This document shows positions 16,054 to 24,009 of a stretch of DNA of 64,000 bases, in pieces. The position numbers and the translations under genes are program-made. The notes below the pieces were generated by a model. It saw only the letters and a list, made by a program, of their open reading frames with translations. It did not search any database and was not told where the DNA came from. The stretch comes from Hyphomicrobiales bacterium (lineage in GTDB: Bacteria > Pseudomonadota > Alphaproteobacteria > Rhizobiales > Beijerinckiaceae): positions 1 to 64,000 of the forward strand of contig UBZM01000036.1 of the NCBI GenBank assembly GCA_900470095.1. Direction: 5' to 3'. The stretch's first letter is position 1. Each line of letters begins with the position of its first letter.

Positions 16054-17088
16054 ATGCTGTTGCTGCCGCCTCCTCCTGGGAGGGATGCCTTGAAGCTCGT
16101 TCGTCGTCTGCTCGTCCTGGCCGCGCTCGCCGCTGCGGCTGCGACTTACTGGTCCTTCACCCGGCCGGCGCAGGTTTCCACCGTGCTGGCGAAGCGTGGC
16201 GACGCGGCGGCCATCGTCTATGCGACGGGCGTCGTCGAGCCTCGGACCTGGGCCAAGGTGACCCCGCTCATCCGCGAACGCATCGTCGAACTCTGCAACT
16301 GCGAAGGCACCAGGGTCGAGGAGGGGCAGATTCTGGCCAGGCTGGACAGGGCCCAGGCCGAGGCGACGCTGGCCGAGTTGAAGGCGCGCCACGCCCTCGC
16401 CTCGACGGAGCTTGAGCGGCTTTCGACGCTTGTCGAGCGCAAGGTCGTCACCCAGCAGGCGCTCGATCGCGCCCGCAGCGAAATCGGCCAGGCCGCGGCG
16501 CTTGTCGCAGGCCAGACCGCCCGGCTGGAGAACTACCTGCTCCGCGCGCCGATGCGTGGCACTGTCCTGCGCCGCGACGGCGAGGTTGGCGAGATCGCTG
16601 AGCCCGGCACGGTGCTGTTCTGGATTGGCGAGGCGAAGCCGCTGCGCATCGTCGCCGAGGTGAACGAGGAGGACATTCCCCAGGTCAAGGTCGGCCAGAA
16701 GGTCTTGCTGACGGCCGATGCCTTCCCGGGCCGGAGGCTTGAAGCCACGGTCGACAGCATCACGCCCAAGGGCGATCCGATCGCGAAGAATTATCGTGTC
16801 TATCTGGCTTTGCCGGACGAGACGCCCCTGATGATCGGCATGACCGTCGAAATCAATGTCATCGTACGGGTGTCGCAGAATGCCCTGCTCCTGCCGAACA
16901 ATGCCGTGCACGACAATGCGGTATTCGTCGTCGAGGGCGATGTTGTGCGCCGGCGCGAGCTGACGATCGGTATCCGCGGTACGGCCGAGATGGAGGTCCT
17001 CTCGGGGGTGCCGGATACGGCCCGCGTCGTTGCCCCCTATCCCGAACGTCTCAGTGACGGCGCTCGCGTCAGGGTTCAGGGAGGGTGA
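16054..17088 (+). CDS. HlyD-family efflux periplasmic adaptor
   Basis: The product has up to 344 residues. It has an N-terminal membrane anchor (hydrophobic LVLAALAAAAATYWSF), a biotinyl-lipoyl-like part, a helical hairpin with repeated Ala/Glu/Leu (about residues 95-155), and a beta-barrel domain. This matches adaptors that link inner-membrane ABC exporters to an outer-membrane channel. The start is uncertain: an in-frame TTG at 16090 has GGGAGGG just before it and may be the real start, removing 12 residues. It is the first gene of a three-gene operon controlled by the divergent TetR protein. Confidence 0.88.
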   Translation: MLLLPPPPGRDALKLVRRLLVLAALAAAAATYWSFTRPAQVSTVLAKRGDAAAIVYATGVVEPRTWAKVTPLIRERIVELCNCEGTRVEEGQILARLDRAQAEATLAELKARHALASTELERLSTLVERKVVTQQALDRARSEIGQAAALVAGQTARLENYLLRAPMRGTVLRRDGEVGEIAEPGTVLFWIGEAKPLRIVAEVNEEDIPQVKVGQKVLLTADAFPGRRLEATVDSITPKGDPIAKNYRVYLALPDETPLMIGMTVEINVIVRVSQNALLLPNNAVHDNAVFVVEGDVVRRRELTIGIRGTAEMEVLSGVPDTARVVAPYPERLSDGARVRVQGG

Positions 17089-17092
17089 GGCC

Positions 17093-18340
17093 ATGCGGCT
17101 GATCCTCGATCTTGCCCTGACGCATATCCTCGGACGCGGTCGGCAGACGCTCGTTGCCGTGCTCGGCGTGGCGCTCGGGGTCGGCTTCTCCATCGCCATG
17201 GCGGCCCTGATGCAGGGGGGCGAGGACGATTTCGTCGCGAGGCTCGTCGACACCATGCCGCATGTCGCCATCACCGACGAACGGCGCGCCGCACGCCGGC
17301 AACCGGCGCAGGACCAGTTCGCATCTGTTCAGATCGCCGGGCTGAGACCCAAGGACGATCGTCGCGGCATCCTCAACCCGACCCAGGCGACGGCGTTGCT
17401 GAGAGCCTGGGTTCCCGGCCGGATGGCATCGAGCCTGAAGACGCAAGGGGTGGTGCGCTATGCCGGTCGCGATGTCGGCATCGGCATCATCGGCATCGAG
17501 CCGCAGGCTGAAATGCGCGTCTCCTCGATCGCCAGGGATTTCCGCCAGGGGAGCTTCACCTCGCTGATCGCCGGGGGCAACAACATCGTCGTCGGCGACC
17601 GCCTGGCCCAGCGTCTCGGTGCCGAGCTCGGGACAACCGTGACGGTGGTCTCCTCCACCGGCCAGACCCGTGCCTTCAAGATCGTCGGCCTGTTCCATAC
17701 CGGAACGACCGCGCGTGACGAGGGAGAGGGCTATGTCCTGCTCAAGAATGCACAGATCCTGAGCGAGCGGCCGAACGCGATCAACGAGATCCGGCTGAAG
17801 CTCGACGATCCCGCGTCCGCTCCTCAGGTGGCGCGGCGCGCCGAGGCGCTGATCGGCTACAAGGCCGTGGCCTGGCAGGAGGCGAACGAGTCGCTGCTCG
17901 AGGCTTTGGTGATCCGCAATGTCATCATGTACACCGTCGTCGGCGCCATCCTGCTGGTGGCCGGCTTCGGCATCTTCAACATCATCTCGACCATCACCCA
18001 TGAGAAGGCGCGCGACATCGCCATCCTGAAGTCGCTTGGCTTCACGGAAACCGACATGCGTCGTCTGTTCCTCCTGGAGGGGCTTGTGCTCGGGGCCGGA
18101 GGCTCCCTGATCGGCTGGGCGGTCGGCTTTGGCCTGTGCTTCACGCTCTCGCTCGTCCGCTTTGAACTCTCCGGGGCTTCGGTGGTGCAGGAGATCACGC
18201 GGCTGCCGCTGGCCTGGAGCATCTGGCATTACCTGATTGCGGCCGGGTTCGCCCTGGCTTCCGCCGGGATAGCCGGCTATCTGCCGGCGCGGCAGGCGGC
18301 GCGGCTCAACCCGGTCGAGATTATCCGGGGGGCGACATGA
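17093..18340 (+). CDS. ABC transporter permease, FtsX/MacB/LolC type
   Basis: The 415-residue protein begins MRLILDLALTHILGRG. One N-terminal membrane helix (about 20-45) is followed by a large periplasmic MacB-like domain and three C-terminal helices (about 285-310, 340-365, 380-410). The sequence HEKARDIAILKSLGFTETDMRRLFLLEG is the typical FtsX coupling segment. It lies four bases after the adaptor gene and overlaps the ATPase gene by four bases. With those it should form a MacAB-like exporter of an unknown hydrophobic compound or a lipoprotein-handling complex. A longer frame beginning at 17030 is inside the adaptor gene. Confidence 0.9.
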   Translation: MRLILDLALTHILGRGRQTLVAVLGVALGVGFSIAMAALMQGGEDDFVARLVDTMPHVAITDERRAARRQPAQDQFASVQIAGLRPKDDRRGILNPTQATALLRAWVPGRMASSLKTQGVVRYAGRDVGIGIIGIEPQAEMRVSSIARDFRQGSFTSLIAGGNNIVVGDRLAQRLGAELGTTVTVVSSTGQTRAFKIVGLFHTGTTARDEGEGYVLLKNAQILSERPNAINEIRLKLDDPASAPQVARRAEALIGYKAVAWQEANESLLEALVIRNVIMYTVVGAILLVAGFGIFNIISTITHEKARDIAILKSLGFTETDMRRLFLLEGLVLGAGGSLIGWAVGFGLCFTLSLVRFELSGASVVQEITRLPLAWSIWHYLIAAGFALASAGIAGYLPARQAARLNPVEIIRGAT

Positions 18341-19032
18341 CGGCGCTGATCGAAGCAGCCGGTCTGACCCGCGTGCTCCCGGCGGCCGTGCCCGTGACCC
18401 TGGTGCAGGACATATCGCTGACAATAGGCGAGGGCGAATTCGTCGCCATCACCGGCCCGTCCGGCTCGGGCAAATCCTCGCTGCTCTATCTGCTGGGCCT
18501 GCTCGATCGGCCGACAGCTGGCCTGCTCCGCATCAGCGGCCGCGACACCGAAGGGCTCGGCGAACGGGAGAAGGCACGGCTCAGGCTGGAGACGCTCGGC
18601 TTCGTCTTCCAGTTCCATTTCCTGCTGCCGGAATTCACCGTGCAGGAGAATGTCGAGATCCCGATGCGCCGGCTCGGGCGCCTCCCGCCCGGAGCGATGC
18701 GCGAGCGCTCGACGCAGTTGCTCGAGGCGCTTGGCCTTGCCGGGCATCTCGACAAGCGGCCAGACCAGCTCTCCGGCGGGCAGCGCCAGCGTGTCGCCGT
18801 GGCGCGAGCGCTCGCCAACGACCCGCCGCTCGTCCTTGCCGACGAGCCGACGGGCAGCCTCGACAGCAAGAACTCGGAGCAGGTCTTCGCGATTCTGGAC
18901 GCGCTGGTGCGGGAGCGCGGCAAGACCGTGATTGCCGTCACTCACGATCTGGAGATGGCTGCCTTGACCAGCCGCCGCATCCATCTCGTCGACGGCCGGG
19001 TCACGCAGGACGAAACCCTGCCGGGCGGCTGA
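18337..19032 (+). CDS. ABC transporter ATP-binding protein, MacB/LolD type
   Basis: This 231-residue ATPase has Walker A GPSGSGKS (40-47), a Q-loop near FVFQFHFLLPEFTV, the signature LSGGQRQR, Walker B VLADEPTGSLD, and the switch His in AVTHDLEM. It energises the FtsX-type permease encoded just upstream, with a 4-base ATGA overlap. LolD and MacB ATPases are alike, so the exact substrate cannot be named. Confidence 0.94.
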   Translation: MTALIEAAGLTRVLPAAVPVTLVQDISLTIGEGEFVAITGPSGSGKSSLLYLLGLLDRPTAGLLRISGRDTEGLGEREKARLRLETLGFVFQFHFLLPEFTVQENVEIPMRRLGRLPPGAMRERSTQLLEALGLAGHLDKRPDQLSGGQRQRVAVARALANDPPLVLADEPTGSLDSKNSEQVFAILDALVRERGKTVIAVTHDLEMAALTSRRIHLVDGRVTQDETLPGG

Positions 19033-19053
19033 ACTGCCGCCCGTGCGAGCGCC

Positions 19054-20097
19054 TCAGGTGCCGAAGACCGTATTCAGCTGGCTGCCGACCATGATGAAGG
19101 TGGTGCGCTTGGGCACCTCTTTCAGCCGCACGGCACCGATATAGGTCATCGCCGAGCGCACGCCGCCCATCAGTTCCTGCATCGTACCCTCGACCGGGCC
19201 ACGATAGGGCACTTCGACGGTCTTGCCCTCGGAGGCGCGGTATTTCGCGACTCCACCGGAATAGCGCTTCATCGCCGTGTCCGAGGACATGCCGTAGAAG
19301 GTCATCGCGACCGGGACCTTCTTGCCGTCGCGCTCTTCGTAGCGGATCTTGCCCTCGCATTCGTCATGGCCGGCGAGCATGCCGCCCAGCATGACGAAAT
19401 CGGCACCGCCGCCATAGGCCTTGGCGAGATCGCCCGGCACGGTGCAGCCGCCATCCCCGCAGACCAGGCCCTTCAGGCCATGCGCCGCATCGGAGCATTC
19501 GATGATGGCGGAGAGCTGCGGATAGCCGACGCCGGTCATCTTGCGGGTGGTGCAGACCGAGCCGGGGCCGATGCCGACCTTGACGATGTCGGCGCCGGCA
19601 AGAAGCAGCGCTTCCGTCATGTCGCCGGTCACGACATTGCCGGCCATGATCGCCGCATGCGGGAAGGCTTCGCGGGTCGCCTTGACGGTGTCGACGAATT
19701 TTTCGGTGTAGCCATTGGCGACATCGAGGCAGATCTTGCTGATCGGCGCCTTGGAATGGACGTGCTTCAGCTTCTCGTGATCGGTCTCGGTGGTGCCGAG
19801 CGAATAGAAGGCGTTGGCCGATTCCTTCTCCTTGAAGAAGGCGATCAGATCGTCGGCATCGTAGTGCTTGTGCAGGGCCACCATCGCGCCGTGCTTCAGC
19901 AAGGCGCGCGCCATGCCCATGGTGCCGACCACATCCATGTTGGCGGCGATCAACGGAAAGCCGGTCCAGTCTTTGCCGGTATGGGCGAAGCGGAACGTGC
20001 GGTTGACGTCGACATGGGCGCGGCTGCCCAGCGTCGACCGCTTGGGCCGGATCAGCACGTCCCGGAAGTCGAGCTTGGGATCGTTCTCGATACGCAT
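19054..20097 (-). CDS. guaC: GMP reductase
   Basis: The product has 347 residues from the ATG at 20097 (MRIENDPKLDF), the same length as E. coli GuaC. It is an IMPDH/GMPR TIM barrel with the catalytic Cys in GPGSVCTTRKMTGVG (around 186), KVGIGPGS before it, and GDGGCTVPGD later. It reduces GMP to IMP with NADPH for purine salvage. A longer frame to 20166 has no supporting features. It is divergent from the ArsR-type regulator. Confidence 0.95.
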   Translation of the reverse strand: MRIENDPKLDFRDVLIRPKRSTLGSRAHVDVNRTFRFAHTGKDWTGFPLIAANMDVVGTMGMARALLKHGAMVALHKHYDADDLIAFFKEKESANAFYSLGTTETDHEKLKHVHSKAPISKICLDVANGYTEKFVDTVKATREAFPHAAIMAGNVVTGDMTEALLLAGADIVKVGIGPGSVCTTRKMTGVGYPQLSAIIECSDAAHGLKGLVCGDGGCTVPGDLAKAYGGGADFVMLGGMLAGHDECEGKIRYEERDGKKVPVAMTFYGMSSDTAMKRYSGGVAKYRASEGKTVEVPYRGPVEGTMQELMGGVRSAMTYIGAVRLKEVPKRTTFIMVGSQLNTVFGT

Positions 20098-20221
20098 GAT
20101 GGAAGCCTCGGCTGCTTTTGGCGCGAAATTCGGGCGCACGCGCTGAGGAGGCGTGCCGGGACTCATAGCCGGTTCGGGACCCTGGACGCAAATGGCGTGG
20201 TGCGGTCGTTAGCGGCAACAC

Positions 20222-20237
20222 TTTAGCAGTTGCTAAA
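20222..20237. promoter_or_regulatory. palindromic operator upstream of the ArsR-type regulator
   Basis: TTTAGCA (20222-20228) and TGCTAAA (20231-20237) form a perfect 7-bp inverted repeat with a two-base spacer, ending about 41 bases before the arsR-like ATG at 20279. Its size and position fit an ArsR-family operator that autoregulates the arsR-SRPBCC-GST operon. Confidence 0.75.
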
Positions 20238-20278
20238 ATAATTCTGGACAGCTTCGCCCGCCAAAGATACTTAAGCGT

Positions 20279-20662
20279 ATGCTTCACCAACCGGCGCAAC
20301 TCGACTTGATGTTCCAGGCCCTGGCGGATCCGACCCGCCGGCTGATGGTGGAACGCCTGTGCGACGGGCCGGCGTCCGTGAGCGAGCTTGCCGCGCCGCT
20401 GGCGATGACATTGTCCGCCGTCGTGCAGCATCTCGCCGTGCTCGAGGAAAGCGGCCTCGTCCGCTCGCAGAAGCAGGGCCGGGTCCGGACCTGCCATGTT
20501 GAGACGCAAGCCCTGCGCGCCGCCGAACGCTGGATCAGCGAGCGCCGGATGCTGTGGGAGCGGCGCTTCGATCGCCTGGGCGCCTATCTCGCAGAAAATC
20601 CGGACGAGCCGGATGACGGAAGCCCGGCATCGAGCAGAGGAGCACGGGATGACAGATCATAG
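20279..20662 (+). CDS. ArsR/SmtB-type HTH regulator (no metal box)
   Basis: The 127-residue protein has a winged helix-turn-helix: FQALADPTRRLMVERLCDGPASVSELAAPLAMTLSAVVQHLAVLEESGLV (residues 11-60), then the wing RSQKQGRVRTCHVE. The metal-binding ELCVC motif is absent, which matches the non-metal subfamily that is commonly paired with SRPBCC proteins. The end overlaps the next gene by 14 bases. A perfect palindrome upstream suggests autoregulation. Confidence 0.92.
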   Translation: MLHQPAQLDLMFQALADPTRRLMVERLCDGPASVSELAAPLAMTLSAVVQHLAVLEESGLVRSQKQGRVRTCHVETQALRAAERWISERRMLWERRFDRLGAYLAENPDEPDDGSPASSRGARDDRS

Positions 20663-21122
20663 TGTCACGCACGCCACCTTCACCATCGAGCGCGTCTATG
20701 ACGCCTCCGCTGCCCGCGTTTTCGCGGCCTGGGCCAATCCGGCGATCAAGCGCCGCTGGTTCGCCTGCCATGACGACTGGGCGGCCGGCGCACACACGCT
20801 CGACTTCTCGGTCGGCGGCCAGGAGCATTCGACGACCCGGGATTCCGACGGCGTCGACCATGTCTATGACGCGGTCTACCAGGATATCGTGCCCGGCAGC
20901 CGCATCGTCTACGCCTATGCGATGCGCTTGGCCGAGCGGCGTATTTCGGTGTCGCTGGCAACCGTTCTGTTCAGGCCTGAAGGCGCGCAAACGCGGCTTG
21001 TCTTTACCGAGCAGGCTGCCTTCCTTGACGGTTACGACCGTCCGGAGGAGCGGGAACACGGCACCCGCATCGGCCTCGACAATCTCGCCCGCGAATTGCA
21101 GCGCCAGTCCGCCGCTGCCTGA
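20649..21122 (+). CDS. SRPBCC (AHSA1-like) domain protein 1
   Basis: The 157-residue protein begins MTDHSVTHATFTIERVYDA. It has the START/SRPBCC fold pattern: VFAAWANPAIKRRWFA early, DIVPGSRIVYAYAM in the middle and TRLVFTEQAAFLDGY near 125. AHSA1-like proteins bind hydrophobic ligands; the ligand here is unknown. It overlaps the ArsR-type gene and is followed by a GST gene. It has the same length as, and clear similarity to, the SRPBCC protein at 22500, so the two are paralogues. A longer upstream frame lies inside the regulator gene. Confidence 0.9.
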   Translation: MTDHSVTHATFTIERVYDASAARVFAAWANPAIKRRWFACHDDWAAGAHTLDFSVGGQEHSTTRDSDGVDHVYDAVYQDIVPGSRIVYAYAMRLAERRISVSLATVLFRPEGAQTRLVFTEQAAFLDGYDRPEEREHGTRIGLDNLARELQRQSAAA

Positions 21123-21142
21123 TGTCACACGGAGGCTCGACC

Positions 21143-21793
21143 ATGTCCCTGACGCTGCATTTCCACCCACTGTCCTCGTTCTGCCAGAAGGTGGTGATCG
21201 CGCTCTATGAGAACGGCACACCCTTCACGCCAAAGCTTGTCGACCTGGGTGATCCGGAACAGCGCATGGCTCTGCTGCAGCTCTGGCCGATGGGCCGGTT
21301 CCCGCTGCTGCAGGATGAAGCGCGGGGCCGCATCGTGCCTGAGTCCAGCATCATCATCGACTATCTCGACCGGACCTATCCGGGGGCCCTCCGGCTGATC
21401 CCTGACGATGCCGGACACGCGCTCGAAACCCGGCTGCAGGACCGCTTCTTCGACATTTATCTCAATGAGACCATGCAGAAGATCGTCGGTGACCGCATCA
21501 GGCCGGCCGACGGCAAGGATCCGACCGGCGTCGAACAGGCAAGGAAGCGGCTCCAGACGGCCTATGACGTGCTCGAGCATACGCTGGCCGGACGGCGCTG
21601 GGCCGCAGGGGATGCTTTCACCATGGCTGACTGCGCTGCCGCGCCGGCGCTCTATTATTCCGAGCTCGTGCTCCCGTTCCGCGACACGCACAAGGCCGTC
21701 GCAGCCTATTTCGACCGGCTGCTGGAGCGCCCGTCCTATATGCGCGTGCTGCGAGAGGCCGCGCCCTACCTGCATATGTTTCCACGCGGCTAG
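21143..21793 (+). CDS. glutathione S-transferase family protein
   Basis: The protein has 216 residues from the ATG at 21143, which has GGAGG seven bases upstream; the in-frame ATG at 21122 is less well placed. The N-terminal thioredoxin-like domain (HPLSSFCQKVVIALYE) contains VPESSIIIDYL, which fits the glutathione-binding Pro-Glu-Ser motif. The C-terminal domain is all-helical with MADCAAAPALYY. It is co-transcribed with the ArsR-type regulator and SRPBCC protein, so it probably conjugates or carries a compound sensed by that module. Confidence 0.92.
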   Translation: MSLTLHFHPLSSFCQKVVIALYENGTPFTPKLVDLGDPEQRMALLQLWPMGRFPLLQDEARGRIVPESSIIIDYLDRTYPGALRLIPDDAGHALETRLQDRFFDIYLNETMQKIVGDRIRPADGKDPTGVEQARKRLQTAYDVLEHTLAGRRWAAGDAFTMADCAAAPALYYSELVLPFRDTHKAVAAYFDRLLERPSYMRVLREAAPYLHMFPRG

Positions 21794-21857
21794 CGGCTAT
21801 CGCGAACATCCCTTGCATCAAGACTGCACACTGTGCCGCTCGCGATGAAGCATGCCA

Positions 21858-22391
21858 TCAGCTTGCGTCGGCGAGCGCCTCCGCCGCCTTGCGCGCGACC
21901 ACGGAGTCATAGGCGGCCCGCAGGCGCGTGCCGACGCTGAGCCAGCCGGGATTTGCGCGTCGCGGATTGGGCTGGCCGAGATGGCTTTCGCGCAGTTCGT
22001 CCATGAACTCTTCCCAGAGGGCGGGCCCGCCCTCGGCCAGCAGTTCGGCGCGGATCGAGAGTTCCTCGCTGACCGGCAGGAATTTCAGCCCCCAGCACGA
22101 CATTTGGGCCAGCGCCGGCAGGAGCCCGATGCCCTTCTCCGTCAGGCTGTAGGTCACCTTCTGCTTGTGGCTGGGGTCGTCGCTCCTGGTGATGATGCCC
22201 TGGTCGAGCAGCGTTTTCAGCCGGTCGGCCAGGATGTTGGACGAGATGCCCTCCTTGGAATGCAGCAGCAATTCCCGGAAGTGCCGACGGTTGCCGAACA
22301 TCATGTCGCGAATGATGAGCAAGCTCCATTTGTCGCCGACCACCTCGAGGGTGAGGTTGATCGGACAGCCCGAGCGAGGATCGTCGGTCAT
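21858..22391 (-). CDS. HxlR-family transcriptional regulator
   Basis: The 177-residue protein carries the HxlR winged helix. RSGCPINLTLEVVGDKWSLLIIRDMMFG includes the conserved N-terminal Cys (residue 9), followed by RHFRELLLHSKEGISSNILADRLKTL and the wing region KVTYSLTEKGIGL. HxlR regulators often respond to aldehydes or oxidants through that Cys. It is divergent from the second SRPBCC gene, with a perfect palindrome in the gap, so it probably regulates both. Confidence 0.92.
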   Translation of the reverse strand: MTDDPRSGCPINLTLEVVGDKWSLLIIRDMMFGNRRHFRELLLHSKEGISSNILADRLKTLLDQGIITRSDDPSHKQKVTYSLTEKGIGLLPALAQMSCWGLKFLPVSEELSIRAELLAEGGPALWEEFMDELRESHLGQPNPRRANPGWLSVGTRLRAAYDSVVARKAAEALADAS

Positions 22392-22457
22392 ACGCAGTCT
22401 CCCGAAAGCCGGCTTTCAAATACCGCTTGCATTATGAGATCAGTTTCCCTAGCTTGC

Positions 22458-22482
22458 AACCAGTTGCAAAAAGCAACTGGTT
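22458..22482. promoter_or_regulatory. perfect inverted repeat between hxlR-type and SRPBCC genes
   Basis: AACCAGTTGC (22458-22467), AAAAA, then GCAACTGGTT (22473-22482) form a perfect 10-bp inverted repeat with a 5-base spacer. It lies 18 bases before the SRPBCC gene start and in the divergent gap with hxlR. It is the expected binding site of the HxlR dimer. Confidence 0.8.
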
Positions 22483-22499
22483 TTGATTTGGAGACGAAT

Positions 22500-22973
22500 A
22501 TGTCTGACCGCACCGTCACTCACGCCAGCTTCGTCATTGAACGCGATTATGCCGCTTCCCCCTCCCGGGTCTTCGCAGCCTTTGCCGATCCGGAGCAGAA
22601 GCGCCGCTGGTTTGCCGAGGGTGAAGGCTGGAGCATCGAGCGCTTCGATGTCGATTTTCGGATCGGGGGCTCCGAGCGCAGCAGCTTCCGCTATCAGGGC
22701 GGACCGCCGATCAGCAACGACACGACCTTTCAGGATATCGTGCCCGATCGCCGTATCGTCTCCGCCTACACCATGACGATCGCAGGCGAGCCGATTTCCG
22801 CGTCGCTGGCGACGGTCGAGCTCATTCCGGTCGGATCGGGCACCCGCCTCGTCTATACCGAACAGGCTGCCTTCCTCGACGGCAAGGATGAGGTATCCAT
22901 GCGGGAGGCCGGCTCCCGCGAGTTGCTTGAGAGTTTGGCTCAGGAGCTCGAGCGTACCGCGGCGGCGGTCTGA
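22500..22973 (+). CDS. SRPBCC (AHSA1-like) domain protein 2
   Basis: The 157-residue paralogue of the SRPBCC protein at 20649 begins MSDRTVTHASFVIERDYAA. Shared blocks are VFAAFADPEQKRRWFAEGEGW, DIVPDRRIVSAYTM, SLATVELIPVGSGTRLVYTEQAAFLDG and a helical C-terminus. The start at 22500 has GGAG eight bases upstream; longer frames from 21852 are in the shadow of hxlR. It is controlled by the divergent HxlR regulator instead of ArsR, which indicates duplication and regulatory divergence. Confidence 0.9.
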   Translation: MSDRTVTHASFVIERDYAASPSRVFAAFADPEQKRRWFAEGEGWSIERFDVDFRIGGSERSSFRYQGGPPISNDTTFQDIVPDRRIVSAYTMTIAGEPISASLATVELIPVGSGTRLVYTEQAAFLDGKDEVSMREAGSRELLESLAQELERTAAAV

Positions 22974-23046
22974 TCCTCGTGCCCGCCATAGAGGTCGAAA
23001 GCCTGGAGAGGAGGCGCAATTCCTCCTCCCAGTGCCTTGCCGGGAG

Positions 23047-23982
23047 TCAGGCCACCAGGCTCTTCGCCAGCATGCAGTGCACGCCCTTGGAGCCGTTGAC
23101 CGTCTGGGTCACACGCAGGTCAGCCGCGAGGCTGCACAGCATATAGGCCTCCTCCCGCGTCAGTTTGGTGCGTTCGCAGATCAGGACGATCATCTCGCGC
23201 AGCGCCTTCTGGGCGCAGATGTCGAGATCCGGGTCGATGCCCATGGTGATGTGATGCGTCGGCGTCTCGGCGCGCGGCGTGGTGAAGCTCAAGTCCTCGC
23301 GCAGGATGAACTCGAAGGTGCCTTCCAGGGCGGTCTCGATCGCGGTGACGCAAACCTCGCCGTCGCCCTGGGCGCCATGGCCATCACCGCAGGAGAACAG
23401 CCCACCTTCGACGAAGACGGGGAGATAGAGCGTCGACCCCGGCCCCAGTTCCTTGTTGTCGAGATTGCCGCCGAAGGCGCGCGGTACCAGCGAACTCTGC
23501 CGGCCCCAATGCGCGGGCGGAGCCACGCCCATCACGCCGAAGAACGGCGCGAGTGGCAGCTCCATGCCCCAGGGCAGATGCGCAAGATTCCTTTCGGCGT
23601 CGAGCCCAATATGGACAAGCTTATAGGTGTCGAACTCTTCCGGCAGGGTGCCGGCGAGAGGTCTGATGAACGTGTAGCCCCAATCGGTTCGGAGCTTGAC
23701 CTCGCGGATGCGCACCTCGAGGACATGGCCGGGCCTTGCTCCTCTCACCGCGACCGGACCGGTGAGGATATGGCCGGGCATCGGGCGCTCGACCTTGGCG
23801 TGAATCTCGTGAGTTTCGGGCAAAACATGGAAACCCGATTTCGGCTGCTCCCCCGTGCCGCCGTTGATCGTGCGGATGGTGACGCTGTCGCCGCTTTCGA
23901 TCGTCAGAACGGGCGGCAAGGCAGCATCGAAGAAGCCCCAGTGGCAGGTCTTCGGTCCGGCATCGAGCTGGTGATGGATCAC
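23047..23982 (-). CDS. acetamidase/formamidase family protein
   Basis: This 311-residue FmdA/AmdA family protein would hydrolyse a short amide such as formamide or acetamide to ammonia. Typical parts are the N-terminal HHQLDAGPKTCHWGFFD, GHILTGPVAVRGARPGHVLEV, GMELPLAPFFGVMGVAP and the metal-site segment SCGDGHGAQGDGEVCVTAIET near residue 200. It lies 27 bases before a DMT transporter gene on the same strand. The substrate is not determined. Confidence 0.9.
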   Translation of the reverse strand: MIHHQLDAGPKTCHWGFFDAALPPVLTIESGDSVTIRTINGGTGEQPKSGFHVLPETHEIHAKVERPMPGHILTGPVAVRGARPGHVLEVRIREVKLRTDWGYTFIRPLAGTLPEEFDTYKLVHIGLDAERNLAHLPWGMELPLAPFFGVMGVAPPAHWGRQSSLVPRAFGGNLDNKELGPGSTLYLPVFVEGGLFSCGDGHGAQGDGEVCVTAIETALEGTFEFILREDLSFTTPRAETPTHHITMGIDPDLDICAQKALREMIVLICERTKLTREEAYMLCSLAADLRVTQTVNGSKGVHCMLAKSLVA

Positions 23983-24009
23983 GAGGGCATCCTCTGGCGG
24001 GCGCGAAGA

